A model generated the notes under the pieces. That model saw only the letters and a list, made by a program, of their open reading frames with translations. It was not told the DNA's origin and did not search any database. A stretch of 64,000 nt of DNA, taken from contig PHBQ01000002.1 in the NCBI GenBank assembly GCA_002841975.1, positions 1 to 64,000 on the forward strand, in the 5' to 3' direction. A program made the translations under genes and the position numbers. Shown in pieces: positions 37,201 to 45,054 of this stretch (the stretch's first letter is position 1; every line of letters starts with the position of its first letter). The stretch is from Candidatus Cloacimonetes bacterium HGW-Cloacimonetes-1. GTDB lineage: Bacteria; Cloacimonadota; Cloacimonadia; Cloacimonadales; Cloacimonadaceae.

Positions 37201-39202
37201 GGCTTGGGGAGCATCCAGCGGATCTCCTACAGGTTACAAGGTTTACCTGAGTACAAACGGTGTTGATTTTGACATGGTTTCCAGCCAGGAATCCAATGTA
37301 TATGATCCTGCCGAAAACTTCGGTTTTGCCACCACCTACTCATGGAATGTGATGGCAGTCAACGACAATGGCGACGCAACCAGTGCTACATGGACCTTTA
37401 CCACCACAAATGGTAAAGCCATTACTCCTGCGCCTGCAAACAACGCTGTTGATTATGCCGCAACATCATTAATCTTGGATTGGGCTGATGTAGCTGGTGC
37501 TACCGGTTACAAAATCAAAGTCGGAACCACTGTTGGTGGATCTGAAGTAGCAAATATGGTAGATTGTGCTACAAGTGCTTATACCAAAACTGGTAACTGG
37601 GCATACGGCACAAAGTATTATTGGACTGTTTACACCGTTAATGGTGCTCAACAGGTTCAAGGTGACGAATGGAACTTCACCGTTGGTGCAGATCCTACCA
37701 TCACTTCTATACCATATCTGAACGACTTCCAGAGCAATATCAACGGCTGGACGATTCTCAACGTCAATAACGATTCCAAGCTTTGGAACCGTGCTATCGA
37801 TGGTTCACCGAACTATGCAATGTCGATTACATACAATTCCGCTCTTGCAATGGACGACTGGTTTATCACACCTCCGATTAACCTCGTGGGTGGAACTACC
37901 TACCAGATCAAATACAATTACAAAGTATCATCCTCATCCTACCCCGAAAACCTGAAAGTTGCCGTGGGAACAGCTCCTACAGCGCTCGCAATGACTACTG
38001 TGATAGCTGACCACCCTGGTATAATCAATCTTACTTATGCCCTGGGAACAGCCACATTTACTCCCGAGACATCAGGTTCATACTTCGTAGGATTCCATGG
38101 TTATAGCGCGATGGATATGTTCACGCTCTACGTCGATAACTTCAGAATTCTAACCTATACAAATACAGATATAGCCACTGGAACTGCTGCTGCAGGTTCT
38201 GTAACAGTTACCCTTCCCGCGATTACAAACACTGTTACCTCCGCTCCGCTTTCTAGCTCAGTGGCGATTTCAGGTCTTGCTAATCCTACTGCTCCTGTTA
38301 CTGTGACTGTTGGCTATGCTTCAGGTAATGTTAGTCAACCAAATGCCGGATTGAATTTCACATTTGGTGGTACCAGCTTTGCCGGAGCAACCATTACATT
38401 TACTCATAACCTTGGTTTTGTTCCTGTTCAGCTTGCCTTCCGTATCATCGGTGGCGCTGGTTGGATAGTTCGGAACAATCCTGGTTCATGGACTACTACC
38501 ACAGCAGTATTCAGCGTACCTGCTGGAAAAGCTGATGGTGATGTCGAAGTCGTCTTCCCTCAAGAAGATGGCCAGACACTTCCTGTCGAACTGTCCTCAT
38601 TCACAGCAATATTCAATGCTGAAATGTATGTACAGATCGCATGGCTTGCCGAATCCGAAACCAACCACTCCGGTTACAATGTCCTGCGTAGCGAAATTCG
38701 CGACCTGGAAACTGCCCTGAGAGTCAATTCCGAATTGATCGCAGATGGCACCGAGCTTGGTACTCAGATCAGCTATAGCTTCAAAGATAATGAAGTAGAT
38801 AACAATACGAACTACTATTATTGGTTAGAAAGTGTCGCTTTAGATGGTTCTACTCAGTATGCTGGTCCGTTGATGGTATCAGTTAACGCCAGTGGTGATA
38901 ACCCCGGCGTTCCTCAGATCCCTGTATCTACTGTATTGATGAGTGCATATCCGAACCCCTTCAATCCTCAAACCAATCTGCGTTATAGCTTGAAGGAAGC
39001 AGGAAATGTCACAATCGATGTATTCAACGTAAAAGGTCAGATCATCCGTAGCTTCACCAAAAACCATGCTACTCCAGGTTACTTCAGTGTTACTTGGGAT
39101 GGCAAGGACAATAGTGGCAGCTCTGTAAGTAGCGGCGTTTACTTCTACCGTATGGTAAGTGGTAAATACTCTGCAACTCGCAAAATGATGCTGATGAAAT
39201 AA
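34298..39202 (+). CDS. Giant secreted surface protein: FN3 and adhesin-like repeats with C-terminal sorting domain
   Basis: The start is ATG 34298 with TTAGGAG at 34287-34293; the longer frame from 34238 adds a non-hydrophobic extension. The 1634-residue protein has a signal peptide (1-23, ending TTAWA) and an anchor-type beta domain (24-200). Alternating FN3 domains and cleaved-adhesin/MAM-like jelly rolls follow. FN3 repeats with a common NWADVAGATGYK core occur at least five times; two FN3 repeats share PANAATNVAINANL. After a VSVxL-type domain comes the C-terminal tag SAYPNPFNPQTNLRYSLKEA, FNVKGQI and GVYFYRMV, ending ATRKMMLMK. It is predicted to be exported through the outer membrane and anchored or released, probably as an adhesin. 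A UUCG-type terminator follows. Confidence 0.85.
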   Translation: MKRNVIIMLIAIMMMAMFTTAWADVTIGTGTTTSTSIPLATYYGYSYSQQIYTQAQIGTAGSIQKIRFYKNTTGVPANSQAWVIYMGHTTKTAFSTTTDWVPLASMTEVFNGTVTYPSAVGWMEITLATPFSYNNTDNLVIAIDENTPGYSSSSTSWRTTTSGTNAAIYYYSDSTNPSPSAPPTSTSRLATVNQLQIVFPSATAPNPATTPNPATLATDISANPTLSWVDGGGGATSYDVYFGTNPSPASIGNQATTTYSPVGLSYSTPYYWQIVPRNANGPATGCPVWSFTTMADPTITEFPHVQSFEGATYPPAGWTHTVVTGATGLQRVTAATTNPAVATAFDGSAMLFYNAFSLSTGYNAWLATPPLSCTDTNSNYRVRLAMWRDSSNYATNADRVEVYSNTTPNLNGSPVLLGTVNRSKTLLPVETGADGWYQYAFDIGIGSEITQFVIIKAVSGYGNNMNLDNVEIFAESAEAPPSAPISFSPANAATNVAINANLSWANGGGVPNNYKVFMGTDPESLEMVASQPETTYDPIDNLLFGKTYYWYVSAMNDAGSSDSAVISFTTAPGTPVITTPSNNSTTTAINALLNWADVAGATGYKISVGTESGLTDIANGIACATSEWTNPVNWNFNRSYFWTVTVLNGDQDIVGTEWKFTTVAGAPVITSPLNNAVAQDPSVRILNWADVTGATGYKVKAGTTTGASDLVNNETVAISQYTHTSNWPYSAQIFWTVTVLNGAQEVVGTEWNFTTGANPTLTPPFLQDFASFPPTNWTRFSGNLAAPSVLTTTTSGWGADGYANNGTTGAARVNIYGTSCKYWLVTPPIDLGSGKISGFNLEFDLALTAYGLTTAAATTGVDDIFAVIISTDGGSTWTSANTLMKWDNAGSANVYNNIATAGQHVTIDLSAYTGMVKIAFYGESLTSNADNDLFIDNVAVASAGAPPSAPVSPSPANAATNVAINANLAWGASSGSPTGYKVYLSTNGVDFDMVSSQESNVYDPAENFGFATTYSWNVMAVNDNGDATSATWTFTTTNGKAITPAPANNAVDYAATSLILDWADVAGATGYKIKVGTTVGGSEVANMVDCATSAYTKTGNWAYGTKYYWTVYTVNGAQQVQGDEWNFTVGADPTITSIPYLNDFQSNINGWTILNVNNDSKLWNRAIDGSPNYAMSITYNSALAMDDWFITPPINLVGGTTYQIKYNYKVSSSSYPENLKVAVGTAPTALAMTTVIADHPGIINLTYALGTATFTPETSGSYFVGFHGYSAMDMFTLYVDNFRILTYTNTDIATGTAAAGSVTVTLPAITNTVTSAPLSSSVAISGLANPTAPVTVTVGYASGNVSQPNAGLNFTFGGTSFAGATITFTHNLGFVPVQLAFRIIGGAGWIVRNNPGSWTTTTAVFSVPAGKADGDVEVVFPQEDGQTLPVELSSFTAIFNAEMYVQIAWLAESETNHSGYNVLRSEIRDLETALRVNSELIADGTELGTQISYSFKDNEVDNNTNYYYWLESVALDGSTQYAGPLMVSVNASGDNPGVPQIPVSTVLMSAYPNPFNPQTNLRYSLKEAGNVTIDVFNVKGQIIRSFTKNHATPGYFSVTWDGKDNSGSSVSSGVYFYRMVSGKYSATRKMMLMK

Positions 39203-39233
39203 TCCTCTACCTTGGCACATTCGTGCTGAAACT

Positions 39234-39262
39234 AAGCCCTCACTTCGGTGGGGGCTTTTTTT
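39234..39262 (+). terminator. Rho-independent terminator with UUCG tetraloop
   Basis: AAGCCCTCAC (39234-39243) pairs with GTGGGGGCTT (39248-39257) around a C(TTCG)G tetraloop, followed by a T run. It ends the 1634-residue protein transcript. Confidence 0.95.
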
Positions 39263-39298
39263 ATGATTTCGACACCTTCGTGCGTCGATAAACAAAAA

Positions 39299-39405
39299 CG
39301 GGCGAACCACCTTTCGCCCCTACTCCAATCTGAGGTGATTCCCTCGTGATCCCCTCGTGAAGCCCTCGTCGCGACCCGGGAATCGCGAGGCAAGCACCTC
39401 ACCAA
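39299..39405 (+). repeat. CCCTCGTGA-family intergenic repeat, copy C (full length)
   Basis: Begins with a GGGCGAA/TTCGCCC hairpin (39300-39319). Then come a CCTACTCCAATC segment and three tandem CCCTCGTGA-like units, followed by a GGGAATCGCG end. It is almost the same as copy E at 62241-62345. It fills most of the 364-bp gap before the ABC-F gene. Confidence 0.9.
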
Positions 39406-39460
39406 TATCAGAGATTAATGCAGGCGGCACTTCTGAGGCATGCTTCCGGGGAAACAATTC

Positions 39461-39490
39461 TTGACACTTTGCCCCCTCGAAATTTACAAT
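39461..39490 (+). promoter_or_regulatory. Putative sigma70-type promoter for the ABC-F gene
   Basis: TTGACA (39461-39466), 18-bp spacer, TACAAT (39485-39490; 5 of 6). It lies 77 bp upstream of the chosen start codon. Confidence 0.7.
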
Positions 39491-39566
39491 CCTTCTTACA
39501 AACGAAAACTGAGAGCGCATGATAAGTGCAATAAACCACGAATATCCGCTCTCTCATGAGGAAGAA

Positions 39567-41246
39567 ATGGAAGAAAACAAAGTTATATATTCAATGTCCG
39601 GGATCGGCAAAGTAGTCGATGGCAAACGCCAAATCCTGAAAGACATCTACTTGGGATACTATTATGGTGCCAAGATCGGGGTGGTGGGTCTCAACGGCTC
39701 CGGGAAAAGTACTCTGCTCAAGATCATGGCAGGACTCGATACAGATTATTTGGGTGAAGTGGCAATGTCCAAAGGCTATACGATCGGATACCTGGAACAG
39801 GATCCCCAGCTCGACCCCACCAAGACGGTCCTTGATATCATTCAGGAAGCCGTGGCTGAACCCGTACGCTTACTAAAAAGATACGAAGAAATAAACAACC
39901 AGTTCATGGAACCCATGAGCGATGATGAAATGAACCAACTCTTGGAAGAACAAGGCAAAGTGCAAGACGGTCTGGAAGCATGCAATGCCTGGGACCTCGA
40001 TAGCAGGCTGGATCTTGCCATGGATGCCATGCGCTGCCCTCCCTCGGATATGAATGTGAGTTTGATTTCCGGTGGTGAAAAGCGTCGCGTGGCCTTGACT
40101 CGTCTGCTCTTGCAAGAGCCGGATATTTTGCTCTTGGACGAGCCTACAAACCATTTGGATGCGGAATCTATCCTGTGGTTAGAACATCATTTGCATCAAT
40201 ACAAAGGAACTGTGATCGCCATTACGCATGATCGCTATTTCCTGGATAATGTGGCAGGATGGATCTTGGAACTGGATCGCGGCGAAGGAATCCCTTACAA
40301 AGGAAATTACTCCAGTTGGCTGGAACAAAAACAAAACCGGCTTGCCAATGAAGCCAAAGGCGAAAGCAAACGTCAAAAGGCTTTGGCAGAGGAACTGGAA
40401 TGGATTCGGAGCAGTCCCAAAGCGCGCCAAGCCAAAAGCAAGGCCAGAATCGAAAACTATGAAAAGATGGCATCTCTGGAATTGAAACAAGAAAATACCA
40501 CCGATCAGCTATTTATCCCCAAAGGGCCCAAACTGGGCAATAATGTGATCAAAGCCACGGGTGTGTCTAAAGCTTTTGGTGAAAAACTATTATATGAAGA
40601 TCTCGAGTTTAACCTGCCTGCAGGTGGTATCATCGGTGTGATCGGTGCCAATGGTGCAGGTAAGACTACTCTCTTTAACATGATCACCGGCAAGCTGGCT
40701 CCTGATAGCGGCAGCTTTGTCATCGGTGACAGCGTTCAGCTCTCCTACGTGGATCAATCGCGCATGATGGATGAAAGCCGCACCCTGATCGATCTCATTG
40801 GCGAAGGTCGAGACATCATGAAGATTGGAGATCGTGAAATCAATGTGCGGGAATACCTCAGCAAATTTAACTTCTCTTCCAAAGAACACATCAAACCCGT
40901 CAATATCCTGAGCGGTGGTGAAAAAAGCAGAGCGTATCTGGCTCTCACACTCCAGGTAGGCGGAAATGTATTGCTGTTGGACGAACCAACGAACGACCTC
41001 GATGTCTATACCATCCATGCCCTAGAAGAAGCGATCTTGTCCTTTGCAGGATGCGCCGTGGTGATCAGTCATGATCGCTATTTCTTGGATCGCCTCTGTA
41101 CTCATATCCTAGCCTTTGAAGGCGATAGCAAAGTCAAATGGTTCGAAGGCAATTTCAGTGATTATGAAGACAACAAATATCAACGGATGGGTGAAAAAGC
41201 CTTGATTCCCAAGCGCATTACCTACCGTAAACTGAGTAGAGTATAA
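39567..41246 (+). CDS. ettA: ABC-F ATPase, energy-dependent translational throttle EttA
   Basis: The ATG at 39567 with GAGGAAGAA upstream gives MEENKVIYSMSGIGKVVDGK, which aligns with EttA; the 16-codon extension to 39519 is rejected. The 559-residue protein (E. coli EttA: 555) has two ATP-binding cassettes: Walker A GLNGSGKST and GANGAGKTT, signatures SGGEKRRV and SGGEKSRA, and Walker B LLLDEPTNHLD and LLLDEPTNDLD. The intervening P-site tRNA-interaction motif (WIRSSPKARQAKSKARIEN) and the arm are typical of EttA. There is no transmembrane domain. It binds the ribosomal E site and gates the first elongation step according to the ATP/ADP ratio. It is transcribed alone, from its own promoter to a terminator. 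Confidence 0.95.
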   Translation: MEENKVIYSMSGIGKVVDGKRQILKDIYLGYYYGAKIGVVGLNGSGKSTLLKIMAGLDTDYLGEVAMSKGYTIGYLEQDPQLDPTKTVLDIIQEAVAEPVRLLKRYEEINNQFMEPMSDDEMNQLLEEQGKVQDGLEACNAWDLDSRLDLAMDAMRCPPSDMNVSLISGGEKRRVALTRLLLQEPDILLLDEPTNHLDAESILWLEHHLHQYKGTVIAITHDRYFLDNVAGWILELDRGEGIPYKGNYSSWLEQKQNRLANEAKGESKRQKALAEELEWIRSSPKARQAKSKARIENYEKMASLELKQENTTDQLFIPKGPKLGNNVIKATGVSKAFGEKLLYEDLEFNLPAGGIIGVIGANGAGKTTLFNMITGKLAPDSGSFVIGDSVQLSYVDQSRMMDESRTLIDLIGEGRDIMKIGDREINVREYLSKFNFSSKEHIKPVNILSGGEKSRAYLALTLQVGGNVLLLDEPTNDLDVYTIHALEEAILSFAGCAVVISHDRYFLDRLCTHILAFEGDSKVKWFEGNFSDYEDNKYQRMGEKALIPKRITYRKLSRV

Positions 41247-41268
41247 AAAAGGGCTTCGCCCTACAACC
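41247..41268. repeat. Short palindromic repeat, copy 2 of 2
   Basis: AGGGCTTCGCCCT hairpin immediately after the ABC-F stop. Positions 41250-41268 are the exact inverse of 678-696. It could act as a transcript end for the ABC-F gene together with the next hairpin. Confidence 0.65.
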
Positions 41269-41288
41269 AGATATTAAACTACTTTAAC

Positions 41289-41312
41289 AAAGGCGCTACG
41301 GCGCCTTTTTTG
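41289..41312. terminator. Bidirectional terminator between convergent genes
   Basis: AAAGGCGC (41289-41296) and GCGCCTTT (41301-41308) form an 8-bp stem with a TACG loop and flanking T and A tracts on the two sides. It serves the ABC-F gene and the convergent DUF302 gene. Confidence 0.9.
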
Positions 41313-41696
41313 CTATCTGGCTGCTTCTTCCATGATCTTTAGCATTGTGACTTCCACATCTGCAGCCGTGGCGGAGAGCTCCGGGACATCAAACATGGAC
41401 AGCATCATGCTGGGTTTGAGCGTTGCCAGAAATGTTTTACCATTCTCCTCATAGATTGATATCCGGCACGGTAGTGCTGTGGATATCTCCATATTTGCCA
41501 TCAGTACTTTCTTTGCGGAGTGGGGGTTACACACTTCATAGATCAGGCATTCCCGCTCAAAAGATACTCCCTTTTCCTGCATCGTCTCCTGTAAATTATG
41601 TACCTGCATGACACCAAATTTGTGGTTCACTACGGCTGCTTGCAGAGCTTTCGCAGTGTCTGCAACACTCTTTTCGGTCGTTATTGTCAGTAGCAT
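41313..41696 (-). CDS. DUF302 domain protein
   Basis: The 127-residue protein matches the DUF302 fold in length and pattern: an N-terminal KSVADTAKALQAAVVNHKFGV, a central ECLIYEVCNPHSAKKVL, then LPCRISIYEENGKTFLATLKP. DUF302 proteins are small, often cytoplasmic, and occur with redox or metal-related genes; their activity is not established. No signal peptide is present. It is convergent with the ABC-F gene and divergent from rex, sharing a 201-bp intergenic region with the latter, so a common regulator is possible. Confidence 0.85.
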   Translation of the reverse strand: MLLTITTEKSVADTAKALQAAVVNHKFGVMQVHNLQETMQEKGVSFERECLIYEVCNPHSAKKVLMANMEISTALPCRISIYEENGKTFLATLKPSMMLSMFDVPELSATAADVEVTMLKIMEEAAR

Positions 41697-41826
41697 TATA
41701 TCCTCGCTGTTCTTTTAATTGAGTTCAATGTTTATCTTCTTACATGTAACTCTCTGTGTACAATTAAAATATACGCAGGTCGAGCAGCGGGACAATAACA
41801 AAATCCCAATTTTGGCAAGAAAGGTG

Positions 41827-41855
41827 TTGACAGGATAAGTCATTCTATTTATATC
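41827..41855 (+). promoter_or_regulatory. Promoter of rex
   Basis: TTGACA (41827-41832), 17-bp spacer, TATATC (41850-41855; 4 of 6). It lies 42 bp before the Rex ATG. A palindrome overlaps the end of the -10 box. Confidence 0.6.
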
Positions 41856-41871
41856 GATACATATTTATCGA
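41854..41871. promoter_or_regulatory. Palindromic operator candidate over the rex promoter
   Basis: TCGATA (41854-41859), 6-nt spacer, TATCGA (41866-41871): an 18-bp inverted repeat overlapping the -10 box and covering the transcription start. Position and size suit an autoregulatory Rex operator, but the sequence differs from the classical TTGTGAA/TTCACAA pattern. Confidence 0.4.
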
Positions 41872-41897
41872 ATACACTAAGACAAGAGGAGCTAAAG

Positions 41898-42563
41898 ATG
41901 GATGCAATACCGATTTTGACGCTAAAGAGACTGCCACAATACCTGGATGTATTGTATCAGTTCAAAAAGGCTGGACTCAAGGTAGTATCAGCTACCAAGA
42001 TCGCTGTGTTTACAGATATTCACATGACACAAGTGCGTAAAGACCTGGCTTATACAGGTGTGGTCGGTGTTCCCAAGGTCGGTCACAAGATAGATGAACT
42101 GATTACGGCGATCGAGCAGTGTCTCAATTGGAATGATACTTCATCATGCTTTCTGGCAGGGGTCGGGCATCTGGGCTCTGCACTCCTGGGTTATCAAGAG
42201 TTGCAAAACAAGGGACTGAAAGTGGTCGCTGCTTTTGATACCAATCCGGCTCTGATCGATACTACCATCCACGGTATTCCTGTCTATAGTATGGATAAAT
42301 TTGAGAACTTAGCATCCCGCCTCCACATCCATATCGGAATTCTGACGGTACCGGCAGATTACGCCCAAGCAGTGGCAGACCTTATGATCGCAAACGGCAT
42401 CGTGGCAATCTGGAATTTTACCGCCACAAGGTTACAAACTGACGCGGATATCATTGTAGAAAATGTCGATATGTCGACTTCACTGGCAGTATTGTCCCGG
42501 CGTTTGGCAGAAAAAATGCACAAACCTCTTTCCAAACTGCAAGACTCTCCAGAGGCGTTATAG
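41898..42563 (+). CDS. rex: Redox-sensing transcriptional repressor Rex
   Basis: The 221-residue protein has the N-terminal winged helix of Rex (YLDVLYQFKKAG, TDIHMTQVRKDLAY) and a Rossmann NAD(H)-binding domain (FLAGVGHLGSALLGY, ending AAFDTNPA). The C-terminal domain-swapped helix LAVLSRRLAEKM follows. Rex dimers bind DNA when NAD+ predominates and release it when NADH rises. Length and motifs match the family (about 210). It lies 105 bp upstream of the hydrogenase operon on the same strand, so NADH-responsive control of hydrogen production is expected. The promoter carries an inverted repeat (41854-41871) which could be its own operator. The ATG has AGAGGAG upstream. Confidence 0.95.
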   Translation: MDAIPILTLKRLPQYLDVLYQFKKAGLKVVSATKIAVFTDIHMTQVRKDLAYTGVVGVPKVGHKIDELITAIEQCLNWNDTSSCFLAGVGHLGSALLGYQELQNKGLKVVAAFDTNPALIDTTIHGIPVYSMDKFENLASRLHIHIGILTVPADYAQAVADLMIANGIVAIWNFTATRLQTDADIIVENVDMSTSLAVLSRRLAEKMHKPLSKLQDSPEAL

Positions 42564-42668
42564 AATAGTCAATTATCAGTATAACAATTAGTTATCTGTA
42601 TTTTCACAATCCCCTCATAGGGACAGGTGCGTAAAAAAACTAAATAAAAATAGAGAATAGGAGTTATC

Positions 42669-43169
42669 ATGGATTCCGCAAACAATGCAGCACGCAGCTT
42701 TAACAAAGTCATTGAAATACTGGATCGCTACGATCGCAATGCATCCAAGATTATCCCGATCTTGCAGTCAGTGCAAGAAGAGTATCGCTACCTCCCTCAG
42801 GAAGTACTCACTTTTGTAGCAACTTCCCTGAACGTCTCTCCTGCCAGATTGTATGGTGTGGCAACGTTCTACAGCCACTTTTCACTGGAGCCCAAGGGCA
42901 AGCATATCCTCAAAATGTGTGATGGTACAGCCTGCCACGTGCGAGGATCCAGTGCCGTTATCGATGCACTGCGGGACAAACTGGGACTCAGTGCCAAAAA
43001 GATTACGACAGATGATATGCTCTTTACTTTTGAAACCGTCTCTTGCCTGGGAGCTTGCGGTTTGGCACCCGTACTGGTCGTTGATGAAGCTATTCACGGG
43101 CAAGTGACCCCGGAAGTTGCCTTACAACTCTTAGACGAGATAGTTCAAAAGGAGCAGCAACATGCATAA
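42669..43169 (+). CDS. hydC: NAD-dependent hydrogenase subunit HydC (NuoE-like)
   Basis: The 166-residue protein is a NuoE-like thioredoxin-fold [2Fe-2S] subunit. Cysteines are visible in MCDGTACHVRG and in SCLGACGLAPVL, the four ligands of the cluster. In HydABC-type hydrogenases this subunit couples the FMN-containing HydB to the H-cluster subunit and is required for electron bifurcation. The helical N-terminal part (IIPILQSVQEEYRYLPQEVL) is typical. It is the first gene of a tightly spaced operon (hydC, hydB, hydA, ferredoxin, sensory hydrogenase, phosphatase). Its stop overlaps hydB by 8 bp. Regulation by the upstream Rex is inferred from position. Confidence 0.93.
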   Translation: MDSANNAARSFNKVIEILDRYDRNASKIIPILQSVQEEYRYLPQEVLTFVATSLNVSPARLYGVATFYSHFSLEPKGKHILKMCDGTACHVRGSSAVIDALRDKLGLSAKKITTDDMLFTFETVSCLGACGLAPVLVVDEAIHGQVTPEVALQLLDEIVQKEQQHA

Positions 43170-45045
43170 TCTGGATCAAATTCGCGAAAACTACAGTATC
43201 GCCCGTAATCATTGTGCCAAGCGCATCGTTGTCTGCGCCGGAACCGGATGCATCGCCAATGGTGCCCTCAAAGTATTTGATCAGCTTAAAAACACGATCG
43301 CCATGAAAGGTCTGGATGTCATCGTCGAACTGCATCACGAAGATCACGCGGATCACGATGTCTATATCTCCGGTAGCGGTTGCCAGGGCTTTTGCCAGGT
43401 GGGTCCACTCGTGACCATCGAACCTGCCGGAATCCTCTATACCCACGTCAAACCCACAGATGCGGAAGAGATTGTACTCCAATCCATCCTCGAGGATGAA
43501 GTGGTTGAGCGTTTGCTGTACCACGATCCCACAGATGGCACCATCTATCACGGTACTCACGATATCCCCTTTTATGCCCAGCAATCTCGAACCGCCCTCA
43601 AAGAATGCGGCTTGATCGATCCCGAGAATATTCACGAGTACATCGCTCAGGGTGGCTATTTTGCAGCTCGTGATGCTTTTACAAAGATGAATGATACGGA
43701 GCTCTGCCAATTGTTTATGGCTTCCGGCTTACGTGGTCGGGGTGGTGGAGGCTTTTCCACCGGCTTGAAATGGGACTTGACCCGCAAGCAAATTAACGAG
43801 AAGAAATATGTGGTCTGTAATGGTGATGAGGGCGATCCCGGTGCCTTTATGGATCGTAGTATCCTGGAAGGGAACCCCCATTCTGTAGTGGAAGGAATGC
43901 TGATTGCCGCCCGTGCAATCGGTGCCAATGAAGGCTATGTCTATGTGCGCATGGAATATCCTCTGGCCTGTGCCAGAATCCGTACCGCAATCAAGACCGC
44001 CACTGAATATGGCATCTTGGGCGATAACGTGTTCGGTAGCGGTTCCTCCTTCCACATCCAAGTCATGGAAGGTGCCGGAGCTTTTGTCTGTGGTGAGGAA
44101 ACAGCCCTGCTGGCCTCAATCGAAGGTAAACGCGGGATGCCCAATCCAAAGCCACCATTCCCTGCGGAATCCGGTCTGTTTGGAAAACCGACAGTGATCA
44201 ATAATGTAGAAACTCTTGCCATGGTCCCCATAGTACTCCGTAAGGGTGTAGAGGCTTTTCGTGCCGTAGGAACAGAGAAATCTCCGGGCACCAAGACTTT
44301 CGCCCTCACGGGGCACGTTGCCAATACCGGACTGATCGAAGTGCCGTTTGGCACCACTATTCGCAAGATCGTCTTTGATATTGGTGGTGGTGTGATCGAT
44401 AAGAACGGCAAGATCAATAATGATGCATTCAAGGCTGTCCAAATCGGTGGTCCATCCGGTGGATGTTTGACTCGCGAACATCTCGATATTCCTCTGGACT
44501 TTGATTCTCTTACCTCGATCGGTGCCATGGTTGGTTCCGGTGGTCTGGTCGTGATGAATGACAGTACTTGCATGGTCAAGATTGCCAAGTATTTCATGAC
44601 CTTTACGCAGCATGAATCCTGCGGGAAATGTGTACCCTGCCGCGAAGGAACCAGACAGATGCTGGAAATGCTGGAAGATATCACCATCGGTGAAGCTACC
44701 GAAGAGACCCTGAATCTGCTGGAAGAAACCGGACATGTGGTAAAGCTTACCTCCCTGTGTGGACTGGGCAAATCTGCACCCAGCCCGGTGCTTTCCACTC
44801 TGCGCTATTTCCGTGACGAGTATGAAGCCCACGTCAAATCCAAGTATTGCCCCACCCGTAGCTGTAAGGAACTGACTGCTATCACGATCAATCCGGATCT
44901 TTGCAAGGGTTGTACCCTCTGTAAACGTAGCTGTCCCGTCGGAGCCATCACCGGTGACGTGAAGCATCATCATACTATAGATCCTACCAAGTGCATCAAA
45001 TGCGGTGCCTGCATCGAAGTCTGCAAATTTAAGGCTATATTTTAG
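43162..45045 (+). CDS. hydB: NAD-dependent hydrogenase subunit HydB (NuoF-like, FMN)
   Basis: The 627-residue protein starts with a thioredoxin-like [2Fe-2S] domain (CAGTGCIANGAL; GCQGFCQVGP). The NuoF core follows: GLRGRGGGGFSTGLKW and CNGDEGDPGAFMDRSI bind NAD(H) and FMN, then an SLBB domain, and SCGKCVPCREGTRQM with a [4Fe-4S] cluster. The C-terminus carries two ferredoxin-type [4Fe-4S] motifs (CKGCTLCKRSCPVGAI, CIKCGACIEVC). This architecture equals HydB of Thermotoga-type electron-bifurcating hydrogenases, which oxidise NADH and reduced ferredoxin to make H2. It starts within hydC and is followed by hydA after 9 bp. Confidence 0.94.
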   Translation: MHNLDQIRENYSIARNHCAKRIVVCAGTGCIANGALKVFDQLKNTIAMKGLDVIVELHHEDHADHDVYISGSGCQGFCQVGPLVTIEPAGILYTHVKPTDAEEIVLQSILEDEVVERLLYHDPTDGTIYHGTHDIPFYAQQSRTALKECGLIDPENIHEYIAQGGYFAARDAFTKMNDTELCQLFMASGLRGRGGGGFSTGLKWDLTRKQINEKKYVVCNGDEGDPGAFMDRSILEGNPHSVVEGMLIAARAIGANEGYVYVRMEYPLACARIRTAIKTATEYGILGDNVFGSGSSFHIQVMEGAGAFVCGEETALLASIEGKRGMPNPKPPFPAESGLFGKPTVINNVETLAMVPIVLRKGVEAFRAVGTEKSPGTKTFALTGHVANTGLIEVPFGTTIRKIVFDIGGGVIDKNGKINNDAFKAVQIGGPSGGCLTREHLDIPLDFDSLTSIGAMVGSGGLVVMNDSTCMVKIAKYFMTFTQHESCGKCVPCREGTRQMLEMLEDITIGEATEETLNLLEETGHVVKLTSLCGLGKSAPSPVLSTLRYFRDEYEAHVKSKYCPTRSCKELTAITINPDLCKGCTLCKRSCPVGAITGDVKHHHTIDPTKCIKCGACIEVCKFKAIF

Positions 45046-45054
45046 GAGAATACC

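Noticed and set aside
42600-42612. Rex half-site TTCACAA before hydC
   Set aside because: No matching TTGTGAA half at any usual spacing, so it is not a supported operator.
43941-44798. 285-codon antisense frame inside hydB
   Set aside because: Shadow of a clear NuoF-like gene; codon pattern is the reverse complement of a conserved domain.
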